NCBI RefSeq assembly: GCF_040529335.1
Contig: NZ_CP159534.1
Coordinates: 2,790,001 to 2,854,000, forward strand
Reading direction: 5' to 3'
DNA length: 64,000 nucleotides
DNA from: Streptomyces sp. HUAS MG91
GTDB lineage: Bacteria > Actinomycetota > Actinomycetes > Streptomycetales > Streptomycetaceae
Part shown: in pieces, positions 8,901-17,763 of the stretch
Position numbering within the stretch: the stretch's first letter is position 1
Layout of the letters: each line of letters starts with the position of its first letter
Notes under the pieces: generated by a model
Seen by the model: the letters and a program-made list of their open reading frames with translations, nothing else
Database searches by the model: none
What the model was told of the DNA's origin: nothing
Position numbers and translations under genes: made by a program

Positions 8901-9255
8901 TCTCGCCCTCGACCCCGAGGACGGGTGGGTCTTCTATGAGAAGGCCGTCGCCCTGTTCGCCCTGGGCCGCCCCGAGTACGAGGACTGCCTGCGCCGCGCC
9001 GTCGAACTCTGCTCGGCCGCCCCGGCCGAGGGCGAGGCGCCGTCGGTGCCCGACACGGGGAACCTCGTCCTGGCGCACTGTCTGGCGACGCGGTGGACCG
9101 AGGCGGACGAGTTCCTGACCGTGTTCCTCGGCCTCGGCCCCACACCGGGCGACCGCCGCGAGCTCTCCACGGTCCTGGAGACCCTGCGCCCCGTCGTCCC
9201 CGGGAGCGACGACCACCTGACGGCGCTGCGCCGACGCCTGGAGGACGACCACTGA
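5947..9255 (+). CDS. Large NTPase with C-terminal TPR array (STAND-like)
   Basis: Cytoplasmic 1102-residue protein, function unknown. Residues about 25-350 form an AAA/STAND-type NTPase: Walker A GPAGVGKST at 50-58 and a Walker B-like VVLFFDTYEHT near 222. A helical middle section follows, then about fourteen 34-residue TPRs (about 552-1023) with a consensus AWxLxxRGxxxxxLGRxDEAL plus xDxDRALALDP. Two adjacent repeats (about 8542-8640 and 8644-8742) are nearly identical in DNA, implying a recent 102-bp duplication. GTG 5947 is preferred over ATG 5878 because GGGAG lies six bases upstream and the family begins near RRRRTGLIGRQ. No DNA-binding, TIR or nuclease domain is visible. In known STAND proteins such repeats sense a ligand and the NTPase switches state; here that is inference. 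Confidence 0.85.
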   Translation: MPERVPSRQELIRRRRRTGLIGRQGEQAVFREALQQPPGEASQFLFHIHGPAGVGKSTLVRQLEAAARDAGALTAYLDESTADVVEALESVNAQFSQRGVDLKGFGKTLSTYRQRRHEAGASAEPAATTLESGGTGPGIPAQGPSPSSVIGSQLALAGLGTIPGVGPFTSVLDPNQVAAGADRFKALLSARLRNHEDVELVTAPLQVLTPVFLRGLTDAAERHRWVVLFFDTYEHTGPMLDTWLRDVLVSDRYGPLPANVLVVLAGQSRLDPPCWGDWLDLVTDLPLAVFTETEARQLLTEKGVTDEKVIEVVLGLSGGLPVLVSMLAEGRPSSVAEVGDPSGTAVERFLKWETNSVRRAAALACALPLEIDEDTYRSVVDEEAKEEFPWLRSRPFFIHRAGRGQYHDVVRSSMLRLQRQQSPSRWAEQHGRLAEVFRQRRVRLGLEDGPVFERWKDDQWRSFRLHETYHRLCAAPRTALPDALRELLDAQDHHGTTLRRWVQNLVQAGQDADAAAVREWGRDLLAALEEPLPGVAALTLLLSRADLDSRGRCLAYLLRSLAHLSHNDIDQALADCTTAIETEPLPRAFRFRGETYRRAGRLDEALADLDQAIEREPDVVWALRSRGQTQRVMGRYEGALADFDRAVALDPSGMHFAQRAETLRRADRLEQALADYNRALALDQGIVWAWEYRGLTLLHLKRYEEALSDFDHALAASPDHAWNVTVRAETRRRMGLFDGALADLDHALEIDPVNAWALAVRGKTHQSMERLDEALAEFDRALALDADYVWALSQRGQTFGLLDRHEEALADFGRALALRPDDAWALGQRGKSLRGLGRLPESLADLDRALALEPDNAWILRERGLTRQDLGRDDEALTDYDHAIALEPDHAWTLRQRGFVRQDLGRDDEALTDYDHAVALEPDHAWTLRQRGRARRLVQRYDEALADLDRAVALDPASTSAIANRGLVHRVSGRHEEALADYDRALALDPEDGWVFYEKAVALFALGRPEYEDCLRRAVELCSAAPAEGEAPSVPDTGNLVLAHCLATRWTEADEFLTVFLGLGPTPGDRRELSTVLETLRPVVPGSDDHLTALRRRLEDDH
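8542..8742 (+). repeat. Tandem 102-bp TPR unit duplication
   Basis: Bases 8542-8640 and 8644-8742 inside the NTPase-TPR gene differ at only a handful of positions over 99 bp, whereas other repeats of the array have diverged. Each unit encodes one 34-residue TPR with GRDDEALTDYDHA in the first helix pair. Confidence 0.85.
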
Positions 9256-9268
9256 CACCCCACAAGTA

Positions 9269-9300
9269 ACAGATGACAGAAATTGAAATCTGTCACCTGT
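9269..9300 (+). promoter_or_regulatory. Inverted-repeat operator upstream of AKR/TetR pair
   Basis: ACAGATGACAG (9269-9279) and CTGTCACCTGT (9290-9300) form an 11-bp inverted repeat with one mismatch around a 10-nt AT-rich spacer; a further CTGTCA overlaps at 9297-9302. It lies 18 nt before ATG 9318. Size and symmetry fit a TetR-family operator, and a TetR gene is second in the transcription unit, so autoregulation is likely. Confidence 0.6.
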
Positions 9301-9317
9301 CATGTCACTCTGAAGGC

Positions 9318-10328
9318 ATGAACCTTCCCACGCGAACCCTCGGTACCACCGGCCCCCGCACCGCCGCCGTCGGCCTCGGCTGCATGGGCATGTCCGCGCT
9401 GTACGGCGAGAGCGACCGGGCGGAGTCCGTCGCCACGATCCACGCCGCGCTCGACGCGGGCGTGACGCTGCTGGACACGGGCGACTTCTACGCCATGGGG
9501 CACAACGAGATGCTGATCGGCGAGGCCCTGCGCTCGGCGCCCGCCGCGGCCCGGGCCAATGCGCTGACCAGCGTGAAGTTCGGCGCGCTGCGCGACCCGG
9601 ACGGCGGCTGGTCGGGGTACGACGGGCGGCCCGAGGCGGTGCGCAACTTCGTCGCGTACTCGCTCCAGCGGCTCGGCGTCGACCACATCGACGTCTACCG
9701 GATCGCCCGGCTCGACCCGGACGTGCCGATCGAGGAGACGGTCGGCGCCATCGCCGAGCTGGTCGAGAAGGGTCATGTGCGGCACATCGGGCTGAGCGAG
9801 GTCGGCGCGGAGACCATCCGCCGGGCCGCCGCCACCGCCCCGATCTCGGACCTCCAGATCGAGTACTCACTGATCTCGCGCGGCATCGAGGACACGATCC
9901 TGCCGACCACCCGTGAGCTGGGCATCGGCATCACCGCGTACGGCGTGCTCTCGCGCGGCCTGATCTCCGGGCACTACACCCGCGACCGGCAGCTCGCCCC
10001 GGGCGACTTCCGCTCCTTCTCGCCGCGCTTCCAGGGGGAGAACCTGGACCACAACCTGAACCTGGTGGACCGGCTCCGCAAGATCGCCGACGAGAAGGGC
10101 GTCAGCGTCGCGCAGACCGCGATCGCCTGGGTGCTCAGCCGCGGCGAGGACATCGTGCCGCTGATCGGCGCCCGCAGCCGGACCCGGCTGACCGAGGCGC
10201 TGGGCGCGCTCGACGTGACGCTGGACGAGGCCGACCTCGCCGCGATCGAGGAGGCCGTACCCGCGGGCGCCGCCGCCGGCGACCGGTACGCGGCGGCACA
10301 GATGGCCGCCCTCGACAGCGAGCGCTGA
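9318..10328 (+). CDS. Aldo/keto reductase
   Basis: NADPH-dependent oxidoreductase of the AKR superfamily, 336 residues, cytoplasmic. The barrel starts with RTLGTTGPRTAAVGLGCMGM; tetrad residues Asp and Tyr appear in LLDTGDFYAMGHNE and Lys in TSVKFGAL. The canonical His of the YQHRVDP region is replaced: the sequence reads YRIARLDPDVPIEETV, putting Ala where His is expected, a variation I associate with some actinobacterial AKRs. ATG 9318 was chosen over 9273 because the latter lies in the inverted repeat. It is probably cotranscribed with the TetR gene 24 nt downstream. Substrate unknown. Confidence 0.92.
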   Translation: MNLPTRTLGTTGPRTAAVGLGCMGMSALYGESDRAESVATIHAALDAGVTLLDTGDFYAMGHNEMLIGEALRSAPAAARANALTSVKFGALRDPDGGWSGYDGRPEAVRNFVAYSLQRLGVDHIDVYRIARLDPDVPIEETVGAIAELVEKGHVRHIGLSEVGAETIRRAAATAPISDLQIEYSLISRGIEDTILPTTRELGIGITAYGVLSRGLISGHYTRDRQLAPGDFRSFSPRFQGENLDHNLNLVDRLRKIADEKGVSVAQTAIAWVLSRGEDIVPLIGARSRTRLTEALGALDVTLDEADLAAIEEAVPAGAAAGDRYAAAQMAALDSER

Positions 10329-10352
10329 CCGCGGCCCGGTACCGTCGACGCC

Positions 10353-10943
10353 ATGGCACCGACCACCGAGACCCTGACCCCCGAGCGCATCCTCGCCGCG
10401 ACCGAGGAGGTGCTGCGCCGCCACGGCGCGGCGAAGGCGACGGTGGTCGACGTGGCCCGCGCGCTCGGGGTCAGCCACGGCTCGGTGTACCGCCACTTCC
10501 GTACGAAGGCCGAGCTGCGCGGCGCGGTGACCAAGCGCTGGCTGGACCGGACCACCGGCGTCCTGTCGGCGGTCGCGGACGGCGACGAGCCGCCCGCGGC
10601 CAAGCTCCGGCACTGGCTGTCGGCCCTCTTCGACGCCAAGCGGCACAAGGCGGGCGACGACCCGGAGCTGTTCGCGACGTACACGGTCCTGACGACGGAG
10701 AACAGCGAGGTGGTCGACGCCCACATCGCCGAACTCCTCGGCCAGCTCACCGGAATCCTCCAAGAGGGCGTGGCCCGGGGCGAGTTCGAGGCACCGGACA
10801 CCACGGCGACGGTCCGCGCGATCTTCGAGGCGACCGCCCACTTCCACGACCCGGTGCACGCCCAGGAGTGGACCCGCCCGGACGCGACGGCGGCGTTCGA
10901 CGCGGTGGTGGACCTGGTGATGCGGGGCATCGAGACCCGCTAG
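10353..10943 (+). CDS. TetR-family transcriptional regulator
   Basis: A 196-residue dimeric repressor. Residues about 10-58 form the TetR HTH with ERILAATEEVLRRHG, VVDVARALGVSHGSVYRHFRTKAEL and the typical following arginine-rich stretch. The C-terminal ligand domain resembles the YjdC-like/TetR_C group (RHWLSALFDAKRHKAGDDPELF). It sits directly behind the aldo/keto reductase on the same strand and probably controls it through the operator at 9269-9300. The inducer is unknown but may be a reactive carbonyl, given the reductase; that is inference. Confidence 0.92.
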   Translation: MAPTTETLTPERILAATEEVLRRHGAAKATVVDVARALGVSHGSVYRHFRTKAELRGAVTKRWLDRTTGVLSAVADGDEPPAAKLRHWLSALFDAKRHKAGDDPELFATYTVLTTENSEVVDAHIAELLGQLTGILQEGVARGEFEAPDTTATVRAIFEATAHFHDPVHAQEWTRPDATAAFDAVVDLVMRGIETR

Positions 10944-10949
10944 GGCCGC

Positions 10950-11153
10950 TCAGTCGCCGCCCGCCGTCGGATCCACCGTCGCCTGATGCGCCTGCTCCAG
11001 ATGTTCCTCGGCCTTGAGCCACGGCAGGAACTGCGCCGTTCGCCGCCAGCCGCACGTCTCGCACGTCAACTGGCGCTGCATACCCGCCTTTTCGACCCGC
11101 ACGACATGTCCGCGCCCGTGCTGGTCCCAGCGGCTGACCCTGCTGCTCGTCAT
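10950..11153 (-). CDS. Small conserved protein with CxxC motif
   Basis: A 67-residue protein (MTSSRVSRWDQHGRGHVVRV at its start) with a single CETCGWRR motif in the middle and a helical, acidic C-terminus (LKAEEHLEQAHQATVDP). It resembles the small zinc-ribbon-like hypothetical proteins common in Streptomyces; with only one CxxC plus downstream histidines (EEHLEQAH) it could bind one metal ion as a CCHH site. ATG 11153 is the only start placing a short protein downstream of the glyS terminator. It converges with the TetR gene (6-nt gap). No function assigned. Confidence 0.7.
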   Translation of the reverse strand: MTSSRVSRWDQHGRGHVVRVEKAGMQRQLTCETCGWRRTAQFLPWLKAEEHLEQAHQATVDPTAGGD

Positions 11154-11179
11154 GTGAGGCACACGCCGCAGTGTGCAGC

Positions 11180-11218
11180 AAAAAGCCCCGGCCCACCGCC
11201 GAAACGGCGGGCCGGGGC
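11180..11218 (-). terminator. Rho-independent terminator of glyS
   Basis: On the minus strand a GC-rich stem (11185-11218; GCCCCGGCCC pairing across a GTTTCG-type loop with GGGCCGGGGC) is followed by five Ts (11184-11180). It begins about 19 nt beyond the glyS stop. Confidence 0.9.
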
Positions 11219-11236
11219 GCACGTCACATGCCTGGG

Positions 11237-12619
<1,383 letters not shown>

Positions 12620-12770
12620 GGTGCTCTCTTCATTACGACGACGGTGAGCGCGCTGGATACGCGCTCCGGGAGCGAATGCCTCAGGTTACCGGCGGGCCCA
12701 CCTCCCGAACCAAATCGGTTCCTGGTCACAGAGCGGGACCGAGCGGGACGAAGGTCTCGCGAAGAGCTTG

Positions 12771-12808
12771 TTGACAATCGTTTCCACTTTTGTTGAAAAT
12801 GACTGTCA
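12771..12808 (+). promoter_or_regulatory. znuA promoter with two Zur-like boxes
   Basis: TTGACA (12771-12776) is a consensus -35; 17 nt later TGAAAA/GAAAAT (12794-12800) is a plausible -10, putting the transcription start at or next to ATG 12808. TGAAAATGACTGTCA (12794-12808) differs at two positions from the Streptomyces Zur consensus TGAAAATGATTTTCA, and TGACAATCGTTTCCA (12772-12786) is a weaker second match. Zur with zinc bound would therefore cover the whole core promoter. Confidence 0.75.
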
Positions 12809-13785
12809 TGAACGTACGCCGCTCTCCGCGTCCCGCCCGCCGCCTCATATCCACCACCGCCGTCGCCGGCACCACGGTGCTCGGCCTCGCCCTGCTCTCC
12901 GCCTGCTCGTCCTCGACAGCGGCGGACGGCAAGAGCGGCGGCAAGCTGGACGTCGTCGCGTCGTTCTATCCCATGCAGTACCTCGCCGAGCAGATCGGCG
13001 GGGACCACGTCGCGGTCACCAATCTGACCGAGCCGGGCCAGGAGCCCCACGACCTGGAGGTCAGCGCCAAGCAGCGCGGCCAGCTCGAAGAGGCCGACGT
13101 CGCCGTCTACCTCAAGGGCCTCCAGCCCTCCGTCGACGAGGCGATCAGCCAGTCCGGCATCGGCACCAAGGTCGACGCCACCTCCCTGACCGACCTGGAG
13201 AAGCACGGCAACGAGGTCGGCGGGCACGCGGACGAGCACGACCACGACCACGGCTCCGAAGAGGGCACCGACCCGCACATCTGGCTCGACCCGGTGAAGT
13301 ACGCCGAGGTCGCCGAGGGCGTCGGCAAGGCCCTGGAGAAGGCCGACCCGGACCACGCGGCCCAGTACAAGAAGAACACCGCGGCCCTGGTCGACAAGCT
13401 CGACGGGCTGAACAAGAAGTACGCGGACGGGCTGAAGAACACCGACAGCAAGGTCTTCATCACCACCCACGCCGCCTTCGGCTACCTCGCCGAGCGCTAC
13501 GGCCTCACCGAGGAGGCCATCAGCGGCCTCGACCCGGAGAGCGAGCCCAGCGCCGCCCGCGTCAAGGACCTCCAGAAGATGGCGAAGGCCGACGGCGTCA
13601 CCACCGTCTTCTACGAGACGCTCGTCAGCGACAGGACCGCGAAGACCCTCGCGGGTGACACCGGGCTGAAGACCGCCGTGCTCGACCCGATCGAGGGCAT
13701 CACCGACAAGTCCCGGGGTGACGACTACATCGCGGTCATGGAGTCGAACCTGGCCGCGCTCCAGAAGGCGCTCGGCACCAAGTGA
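12808..13785 (+). CDS. znuA: Zinc ABC transporter substrate-binding lipoprotein
   Basis: Cluster A-I metal-binding lipoprotein that captures zinc outside the membrane and hands it to ZnuB. ATG 12808 gives 325 residues. The signal peptide ends in the lipobox LLSAC with Cys modified. The His-rich loop GGHADEHDHDHGSEEGTDPHIWLDP and the conserved GQEPHDLE and THAAFGYLAERYGL supply metal ligands. An ATG at 12799 and TTG at 12790 are in frame, but the promoter geometry favours a leaderless message starting at 12808. First gene of znuACB-zur; Zur-controlled. Confidence 0.95.
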   Translation: MNVRRSPRPARRLISTTAVAGTTVLGLALLSACSSSTAADGKSGGKLDVVASFYPMQYLAEQIGGDHVAVTNLTEPGQEPHDLEVSAKQRGQLEEADVAVYLKGLQPSVDEAISQSGIGTKVDATSLTDLEKHGNEVGGHADEHDHDHGSEEGTDPHIWLDPVKYAEVAEGVGKALEKADPDHAAQYKKNTAALVDKLDGLNKKYADGLKNTDSKVFITTHAAFGYLAERYGLTEEAISGLDPESEPSAARVKDLQKMAKADGVTTVFYETLVSDRTAKTLAGDTGLKTAVLDPIEGITDKSRGDDYIAVMESNLAALQKALGTK

Positions 13786-13820
13786 CCCCCGGACCGACCG
13801 ACCCGAAGGGCGACGCCACC

Positions 13821-14594
13821 ATGGCGGACACGAACGAACCCGTGATCACCCTGCGCAAGGTGACGGCCGAGCTGGGCTCGCGCCCCGTGCTGCGCGGCAT
13901 CGACCTCACCGTCCGCCGCGGCGAGGTCGTCGCCCTGCTCGGCGCGAACGGCTCCGGCAAGTCGACCGCCGTGCGCAGCATCATCGGCCAGGTGCCGGTC
14001 ACCGGCGGCGCGATCGAGCTGTTCGGCACGCCCCGTGGCCGCTTCAGGGACTGGGCGCGCGTCGGTTACGTCCCCCAGCGCACGACGGCCGCGGGCGGCG
14101 TGCCCGCGACGGTGACCGAGGTCGTCTCCTCGGGGCGGCTGTCCCGCGCCCGGTTCGGCATCCTGCGCCGGGCCGACCGGGAGGCGGTGACCCGCGCCCT
14201 GGAGTCGGTGGGCATGGCCGACCGCGCCAAGGACTCCGTCGACGCCCTGTCCGGCGGCCAGCACCAGCGCGTCCTCATCGCCCGCGCGCTGGCCGCCCAG
14301 CCGGAACTGCTGATCATGGACGAGCCGATGGCGGGCGTCGACCTGGCCAGCCAGGAGGTGCTGGCCGCGACGCTGCGCGAGCAGGTCGCCGCGGGCACGA
14401 CCGTGCTGCTCGTGCTGCACGAACTCGGCCCGCTGGAGCCGCTGATCGACCGGGCCGTCGTCCTGCGCGACGGCTGCGTCCGGCACGACGGGCCGCCCCC
14501 GAAGGCCGTCGGCCAGCACGCGCTGCCCGGCCACGACCACGTCCACCCGCACTCCGCCGAGGCGGAGCCCGTACGCACCGGACTGCTGAGCTGA
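13821..14594 (+). CDS. znuC: Zinc ABC transporter ATP-binding protein
   Basis: ATPase energising zinc uptake with ZnuA and ZnuB, at the cytoplasmic face of the membrane; 257 residues from ATG 13821. Walker A GANGSGKST, Q-loop YVPQRT, signature LSGGQHQRV, Walker B ELLIMDEP and the switch His (LLVLHEL) are all intact. The C-terminal tail is His-rich (GQHALPGHDHVHPHSAEAE), as often seen in zinc transport proteins. ATG 13821 has GAAGGG ten bases upstream; GTG 13782, overlapping the znuA stop, is an alternative start that would suit translational coupling. Confidence 0.93.
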   Translation: MADTNEPVITLRKVTAELGSRPVLRGIDLTVRRGEVVALLGANGSGKSTAVRSIIGQVPVTGGAIELFGTPRGRFRDWARVGYVPQRTTAAGGVPATVTEVVSSGRLSRARFGILRRADREAVTRALESVGMADRAKDSVDALSGGQHQRVLIARALAAQPELLIMDEPMAGVDLASQEVLAATLREQVAAGTTVLLVLHELGPLEPLIDRAVVLRDGCVRHDGPPPKAVGQHALPGHDHVHPHSAEAEPVRTGLLS

Positions 14595-14595
14595 C

Positions 14596-15492
14596 ATGGA
14601 ATTCCTCGACTTCGCCTTCATGCAGCGGGCGCTGCTGGCCGCCGTCCTCATCGGCATCACCGCGCCCGCCATCGGCATCTACCTCGTCCAGCGCCGCCAG
14701 GCCCTGATGGGCGACGGCATCGGTCACGTGGCGATGACCGGTGTCGGCCTCGGCTTCCTGCTGTCCACGTCGCCGGTGTGGATGGCCATGGCGGTCTCCG
14801 TGCTCGGCGCGCTGATCATGGAGCTGATCCGCTGGTACGGCAAGACGCGCGGCGACATCGCGCTCGCCATGCTCTTCTACGGCGGCATGGCGGGCGGCGT
14901 CATGCTGATCAACCTCTCGCCGGGCGGCTCGACGGCCAACCTCAGCTCGTACCTCTTCGGCTCGCTGGCGACGGTCTCCCCGGCCGACATCACGGCGATC
15001 TGCTGGCTCGCCGCGTTCGTGGTCCTGGTGACGGTCGGGCTGCGCCGGCAGCTCTTCGCGGTCAGCCAGGACGAGGAGTTCGCGCGGGTCACGGGCCTGC
15101 CGGTGCGCGCCCTGAACCTGCTGATCGCGGTCACCGCCGCGGTGACGGTGACCGTCGCCATGCGCGTCGTGGGTCTGCTGCTGGTCTCGGCCCTGATGGT
15201 GGTGCCGGTCGCGGCGGCGCAGCAGCTGACCCGCAGTTTCCGGGCGACGTTCGTCGGCGCGGTGGCGATCGGTGTCGTGGTGACCCTGAGCGGCACCGTC
15301 ACCTCGTACTACCAGGACGTGCCGCCCGGCGCGACGATCGTGCTCCTGACCATCGCCGTCTTCATCGTGCTGACCCTGCTGGCCACGCCGCTCGCCCGGC
15401 GCCGGGCGAGGGCCGTCGCCGCCCCGGCCGGCGACCCGGCCGCCTGCCCGATCCCGGAGCAGCAGGCCCCGTCCCCTTCCCTTCATGGCTGA
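14596..15492 (+). CDS. znuB: Zinc ABC transporter permease
   Basis: Membrane permease of the ABC-3 (ZnuB/TroC) family, 298 residues with about eight to nine hydrophobic segments. N-terminus FAFMQRALLAAVLIGITAPAIG and the segment ALMGDGIGHVAMTGVGLGF are typical; the conserved EEFARVTGLPVRALN loop and VGLLLVSALMVVPVAAAQ helix follow. It starts one base after the znuC stop, so coupling is likely. Probably forms a homodimer with two ZnuC subunits. Confidence 0.95.
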   Translation: MEFLDFAFMQRALLAAVLIGITAPAIGIYLVQRRQALMGDGIGHVAMTGVGLGFLLSTSPVWMAMAVSVLGALIMELIRWYGKTRGDIALAMLFYGGMAGGVMLINLSPGGSTANLSSYLFGSLATVSPADITAICWLAAFVVLVTVGLRRQLFAVSQDEEFARVTGLPVRALNLLIAVTAAVTVTVAMRVVGLLLVSALMVVPVAAAQQLTRSFRATFVGAVAIGVVVTLSGTVTSYYQDVPPGATIVLLTIAVFIVLTLLATPLARRRARAVAAPAGDPAACPIPEQQAPSPSLHG

Positions 15493-15559
15493 CCCGGCCA
15501 CCGCGCCGCCTGGCACAATGGCGGCCGTACGAAGGTGGCAGGGATGTGAGGAGGAACCC

Positions 15560-15961
15560 GTGGCAGCCCCGGTTCGAGGCAGGTCGACCCGCCAGCGCGC
15601 GGCAGTTGCGGCGGCGCTCGACGAGGTGGACGAGTTCCGCAGCGCACAGGAACTGCACGACGTGCTCAAACACAAGGGCGACTCGGTCGGTCTGACCACG
15701 GTCTACCGCACGCTCCAGTCCCTCGCCGACGCCGGCGAGGTCGACGTGCTGCGCACCTCGGAGGGCGAGGCCGTGTACCGGCGGTGCTCCTCGGGTGACC
15801 ACCATCACCATCTGGTCTGCCGGGTGTGCGGCAAGGCCGTGGAGGTCGAGGGGCCCGCGGTGGAGAAGTGGGCGGAGGCGATCGCCGCCGAGCACGGGTA
15901 TGTGAACGTGGCGCACACGGTGGAGATCTTCGGCACCTGCGCGGAGTGCTCCGCGGGTTGA
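15560..15961 (+). CDS. zur: Zinc uptake regulator Zur (Fur family)
   Basis: Zinc-responsive repressor of the znu operon and zinc-free ribosomal protein paralogues in actinobacteria. A 133-residue Fur protein: N-terminal winged helix (RSTRQRAAVAAAL, SVGLTTVYRTLQSLADAGEV), regulatory His cluster SSGDHHHHLVCRVCGK and a C-terminal FGTCAECSAG giving the two CxxC zinc site. GTG 15560 was chosen over the upstream in-frame start at 15485 because GAGGAGG lies just before it and it matches the family's length. It follows znuB closely and may have its own promoter in the end of znuB. Confidence 0.95.
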   Translation: MAAPVRGRSTRQRAAVAAALDEVDEFRSAQELHDVLKHKGDSVGLTTVYRTLQSLADAGEVDVLRTSEGEAVYRRCSSGDHHHHLVCRVCGKAVEVEGPAVEKWAEAIAAEHGYVNVAHTVEIFGTCAECSAG

Positions 15962-16007
15962 CCGGATCTCGGGTCTCGTCTTCGTCTGCCGCCCGGTGGG
16001 GCGTCTC

Positions 16008-16055
16008 GCGCAGTTCCCCGCGCCCCTGAAACGAGCTTCGCTCGTCCAGGGGCGC
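16008..16055 (+). repeat. Intergenic repeat copy A (20-mer plus hairpin)
   Basis: The 20-mer GCGCAGTTCCCCGCGCCCCT occupies 16008-16027, followed by a hairpin (ACGAGC at about 16031-16036 pairing with GCTCGT, flanked by CCCCTG/CAGGGG). It lies between the convergent zur and uppS genes and may act as a bidirectional terminator. Seven more perfect copies occur in the window. Confidence 0.9.
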
Positions 16056-16076
16056 GACCCGCCCCCGCCGGAGGGC

Positions 16077-16910
16077 CTAGCCCTCCGACTCCAGCTGGAG
16101 AAGGACCTCGTTGGGCGTGGCGCCGCCGAAGCGGCGGTCTCGCGACGCGTACTCCACGCATGCGCGCCACAGGTCACGCCGGTCGAAGTCCGGCCACAGA
16201 ACGTCCTGGAAGACCATCTCGGCGTAGGCGCTCTGCCACAGCAGATAGTTGGACGTGCGCTGCTCACCGCTGGGCCGCAGGAACAGGTCGACGTCCGGCA
16301 TGTCCGCGTAGTACAGGTACTTCGCGAACGTCTTCTCGCTGACCTTGGACGGGTCGAGCCGGCCGGCCTTGACGTCCTCGGCGAGCGCCTGCGCGGCGTC
16401 GGCGATCTCGGCACGCCCGCCGTAGTTCATGCAGAAGTACAGGGTCAGCTTGTCGTTGTCCTTGGTCTGCTCCTGGGAGATCTCCAGCTCCTTGGCGACC
16501 GACTTCCACAGCTTGGGCATCCGCCCGACCCACCGCACCCGCACACCCAGCTCGTCGAGCTGGTCGCGGGTCTTGCGGATGAAGTCGCGGTTGAAGTTCA
16601 TGAGGAACTTCACCTCGTCCGGCGAGCGCTTCCAGTTCTCGGTCGAGAACGCGTACAGCGAGATGGCGCCGACGCCCATCTCGATGGCGCCCTGGAGAAC
16701 GTCGAGGACCCGCTCGGCGCCGACCTTGTGCCCCTCGGTGCGCGGCAGCCCGCGCTCCTTGGCCCAGCGGCCGTTGCCGTCCATCACGATGGCGACGTGC
16801 TCGGGAACCAGCTCGCCGGGGATCTTCGGCGGCCGCGCGCCCGACGGGTGCGGTTGCGGTACGACGTACTCGCGTCGTGACGACCGGCCGAGAATTCCGC
16901 GACGTGCCAT
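16077..16910 (-). CDS. uppS: Isoprenyl transferase (undecaprenyl/polyprenyl diphosphate synthase)
   Basis: Cis-prenyltransferase extending farnesyl diphosphate with isopentenyl diphosphate to the lipid carrier of cell-wall synthesis; membrane-associated homodimer, 277 residues. The catalytic Asp lies in [12 protein letters not shown], and [21 protein letters not shown], and the C-terminal [19 protein letters not shown] are family signatures. Actinobacteria often carry two paralogues. Recoverable start ATG 16910. It follows recO on the same strand (28-nt gap), probably in one transcript. Confidence 0.96.
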   Translation of the reverse strand: MARRGILGRSSRREYVVPQPHPSGARPPKIPGELVPEHVAIVMDGNGRWAKERGLPRTEGHKVGAERVLDVLQGAIEMGVGAISLYAFSTENWKRSPDEVKFLMNFNRDFIRKTRDQLDELGVRVRWVGRMPKLWKSVAKELEISQEQTKDNDKLTLYFCMNYGGRAEIADAAQALAEDVKAGRLDPSKVSEKTFAKYLYYADMPDVDLFLRPSGEQRTSNYLLWQSAYAEMVFQDVLWPDFDRRDLWRACVEYASRDRRFGGATPNEVLLQLESEG

Positions 16911-16938
16911 GGTGGTGGGCCTCTCCCCTAGCTCAGCT

Positions 16939-17688
16939 CTAGCTTTTCTCTACGTAGCGCAGCGAGCGCAGTCCGCGCTCCAGGTGCCAGTGCAGGTACG
17001 CCGACACCAGACCGCTGCCCTCCCGCGCGAACCGCGCCTCGCACGTGTCCGCCGTCTCCCAGTCTCCGGTGAGCAGCGCACCGAGCAGGACGAGGGCCTG
17101 CGGTGAGGGTACGACGCTGCCCGGTACCCGGCAGTCGATGCAAACCGAGCCGCCCGCGCCGACGGAGAAGAAACGGTTGGGACCGGGCATTCCGCACTTC
17201 GCGCAGTCGCCGAAGGTGGGCGCGTAGCCGTTGACGGCGAGGGAACGCAGCAGGAAGGCGTCCAGGATGAGGTGCGGCTCGTGCTCACCGCGCGACAGCG
17301 TGCGCAGGGCGCCGACCAGGAGCAGGTACTGCTGGACGGCCGGCTCGCCCTCGTGGTCGGTGAACCGTTCCGCCGTCTCCAGCATGGCGGTGCCGGCGGT
17401 GTACCGGGCGTAGTCCGTCACGATCCCGCCGCCGTACGGAGCGATCGTCTCGCTCTGCGTGCACAGCGGGAGCCCGCGGCCGACCAGCTCACTGTTCCGC
17501 GCGAAAAACTGCACGTCGACATGGGAGAAGGGTTCGAGCCGCGCCCCGAACTTCGACTTGGTGCGGCGCACGCCGCGGGCGACGGCGCGTACGCGTCCGT
17601 GACCGCGTGTGAGGAGGGTGATGATGCGGTCCGCTTCGCCCAGCTTCTGGGTGCGCAGCACGATGCCGTCGTCGCGGAACAGACTCAT
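16939..17688 (-). CDS. recO: DNA repair protein RecO
   Basis: RecF-pathway mediator that anneals ssDNA and helps RecR load RecA. 249 residues from ATG 17688 ([20 protein letters not shown]). N-terminal OB fold, then a helical domain with a four-cysteine zinc site (CAKCGMPG and SVCIDCR). An in-frame ATG at 17697 sits three codons upstream; GGGAG is ten bases from 17688 and only about one from 17697, so 17688 is preferred. Upstream of uppS on the same strand. Confidence 0.94.
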   Translation of the reverse strand: MSLFRDDGIVLRTQKLGEADRIITLLTRGHGRVRAVARGVRRTKSKFGARLEPFSHVDVQFFARNSELVGRGLPLCTQSETIAPYGGGIVTDYARYTAGTAMLETAERFTDHEGEPAVQQYLLLVGALRTLSRGEHEPHLILDAFLLRSLAVNGYAPTFGDCAKCGMPGPNRFFSVGAGGSVCIDCRVPGSVVPSPQALVLLGALLTGDWETADTCEARFAREGSGLVSAYLHWHLERGLRSLRYVEKS

Positions 17689-17763
17689 GGCACTCATTCT
17701 CCCTCACCCCCGCCCCTTCCTGTGAGACTGGCCGGGGTTCCCGACGAGGATGGGGTGGCGAGC

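Noticed and set aside
4318..9870. Very long minus-strand open frame (1850 codons) opposite the NTPase-TPR gene
   Set aside because: Arg/Pro/Ala-rich shadow of GC-rich coding sequence; no start context or recognised domain, and the plus strand there encodes clear MFS and NTPase-TPR proteins.
12620..12720. T-box or riboswitch in the glyS leader
   Set aside because: No specifier loop or GGTGGNACC-type T-box sequence; only a short GAGCGCG/CGCGCTC inverted repeat.
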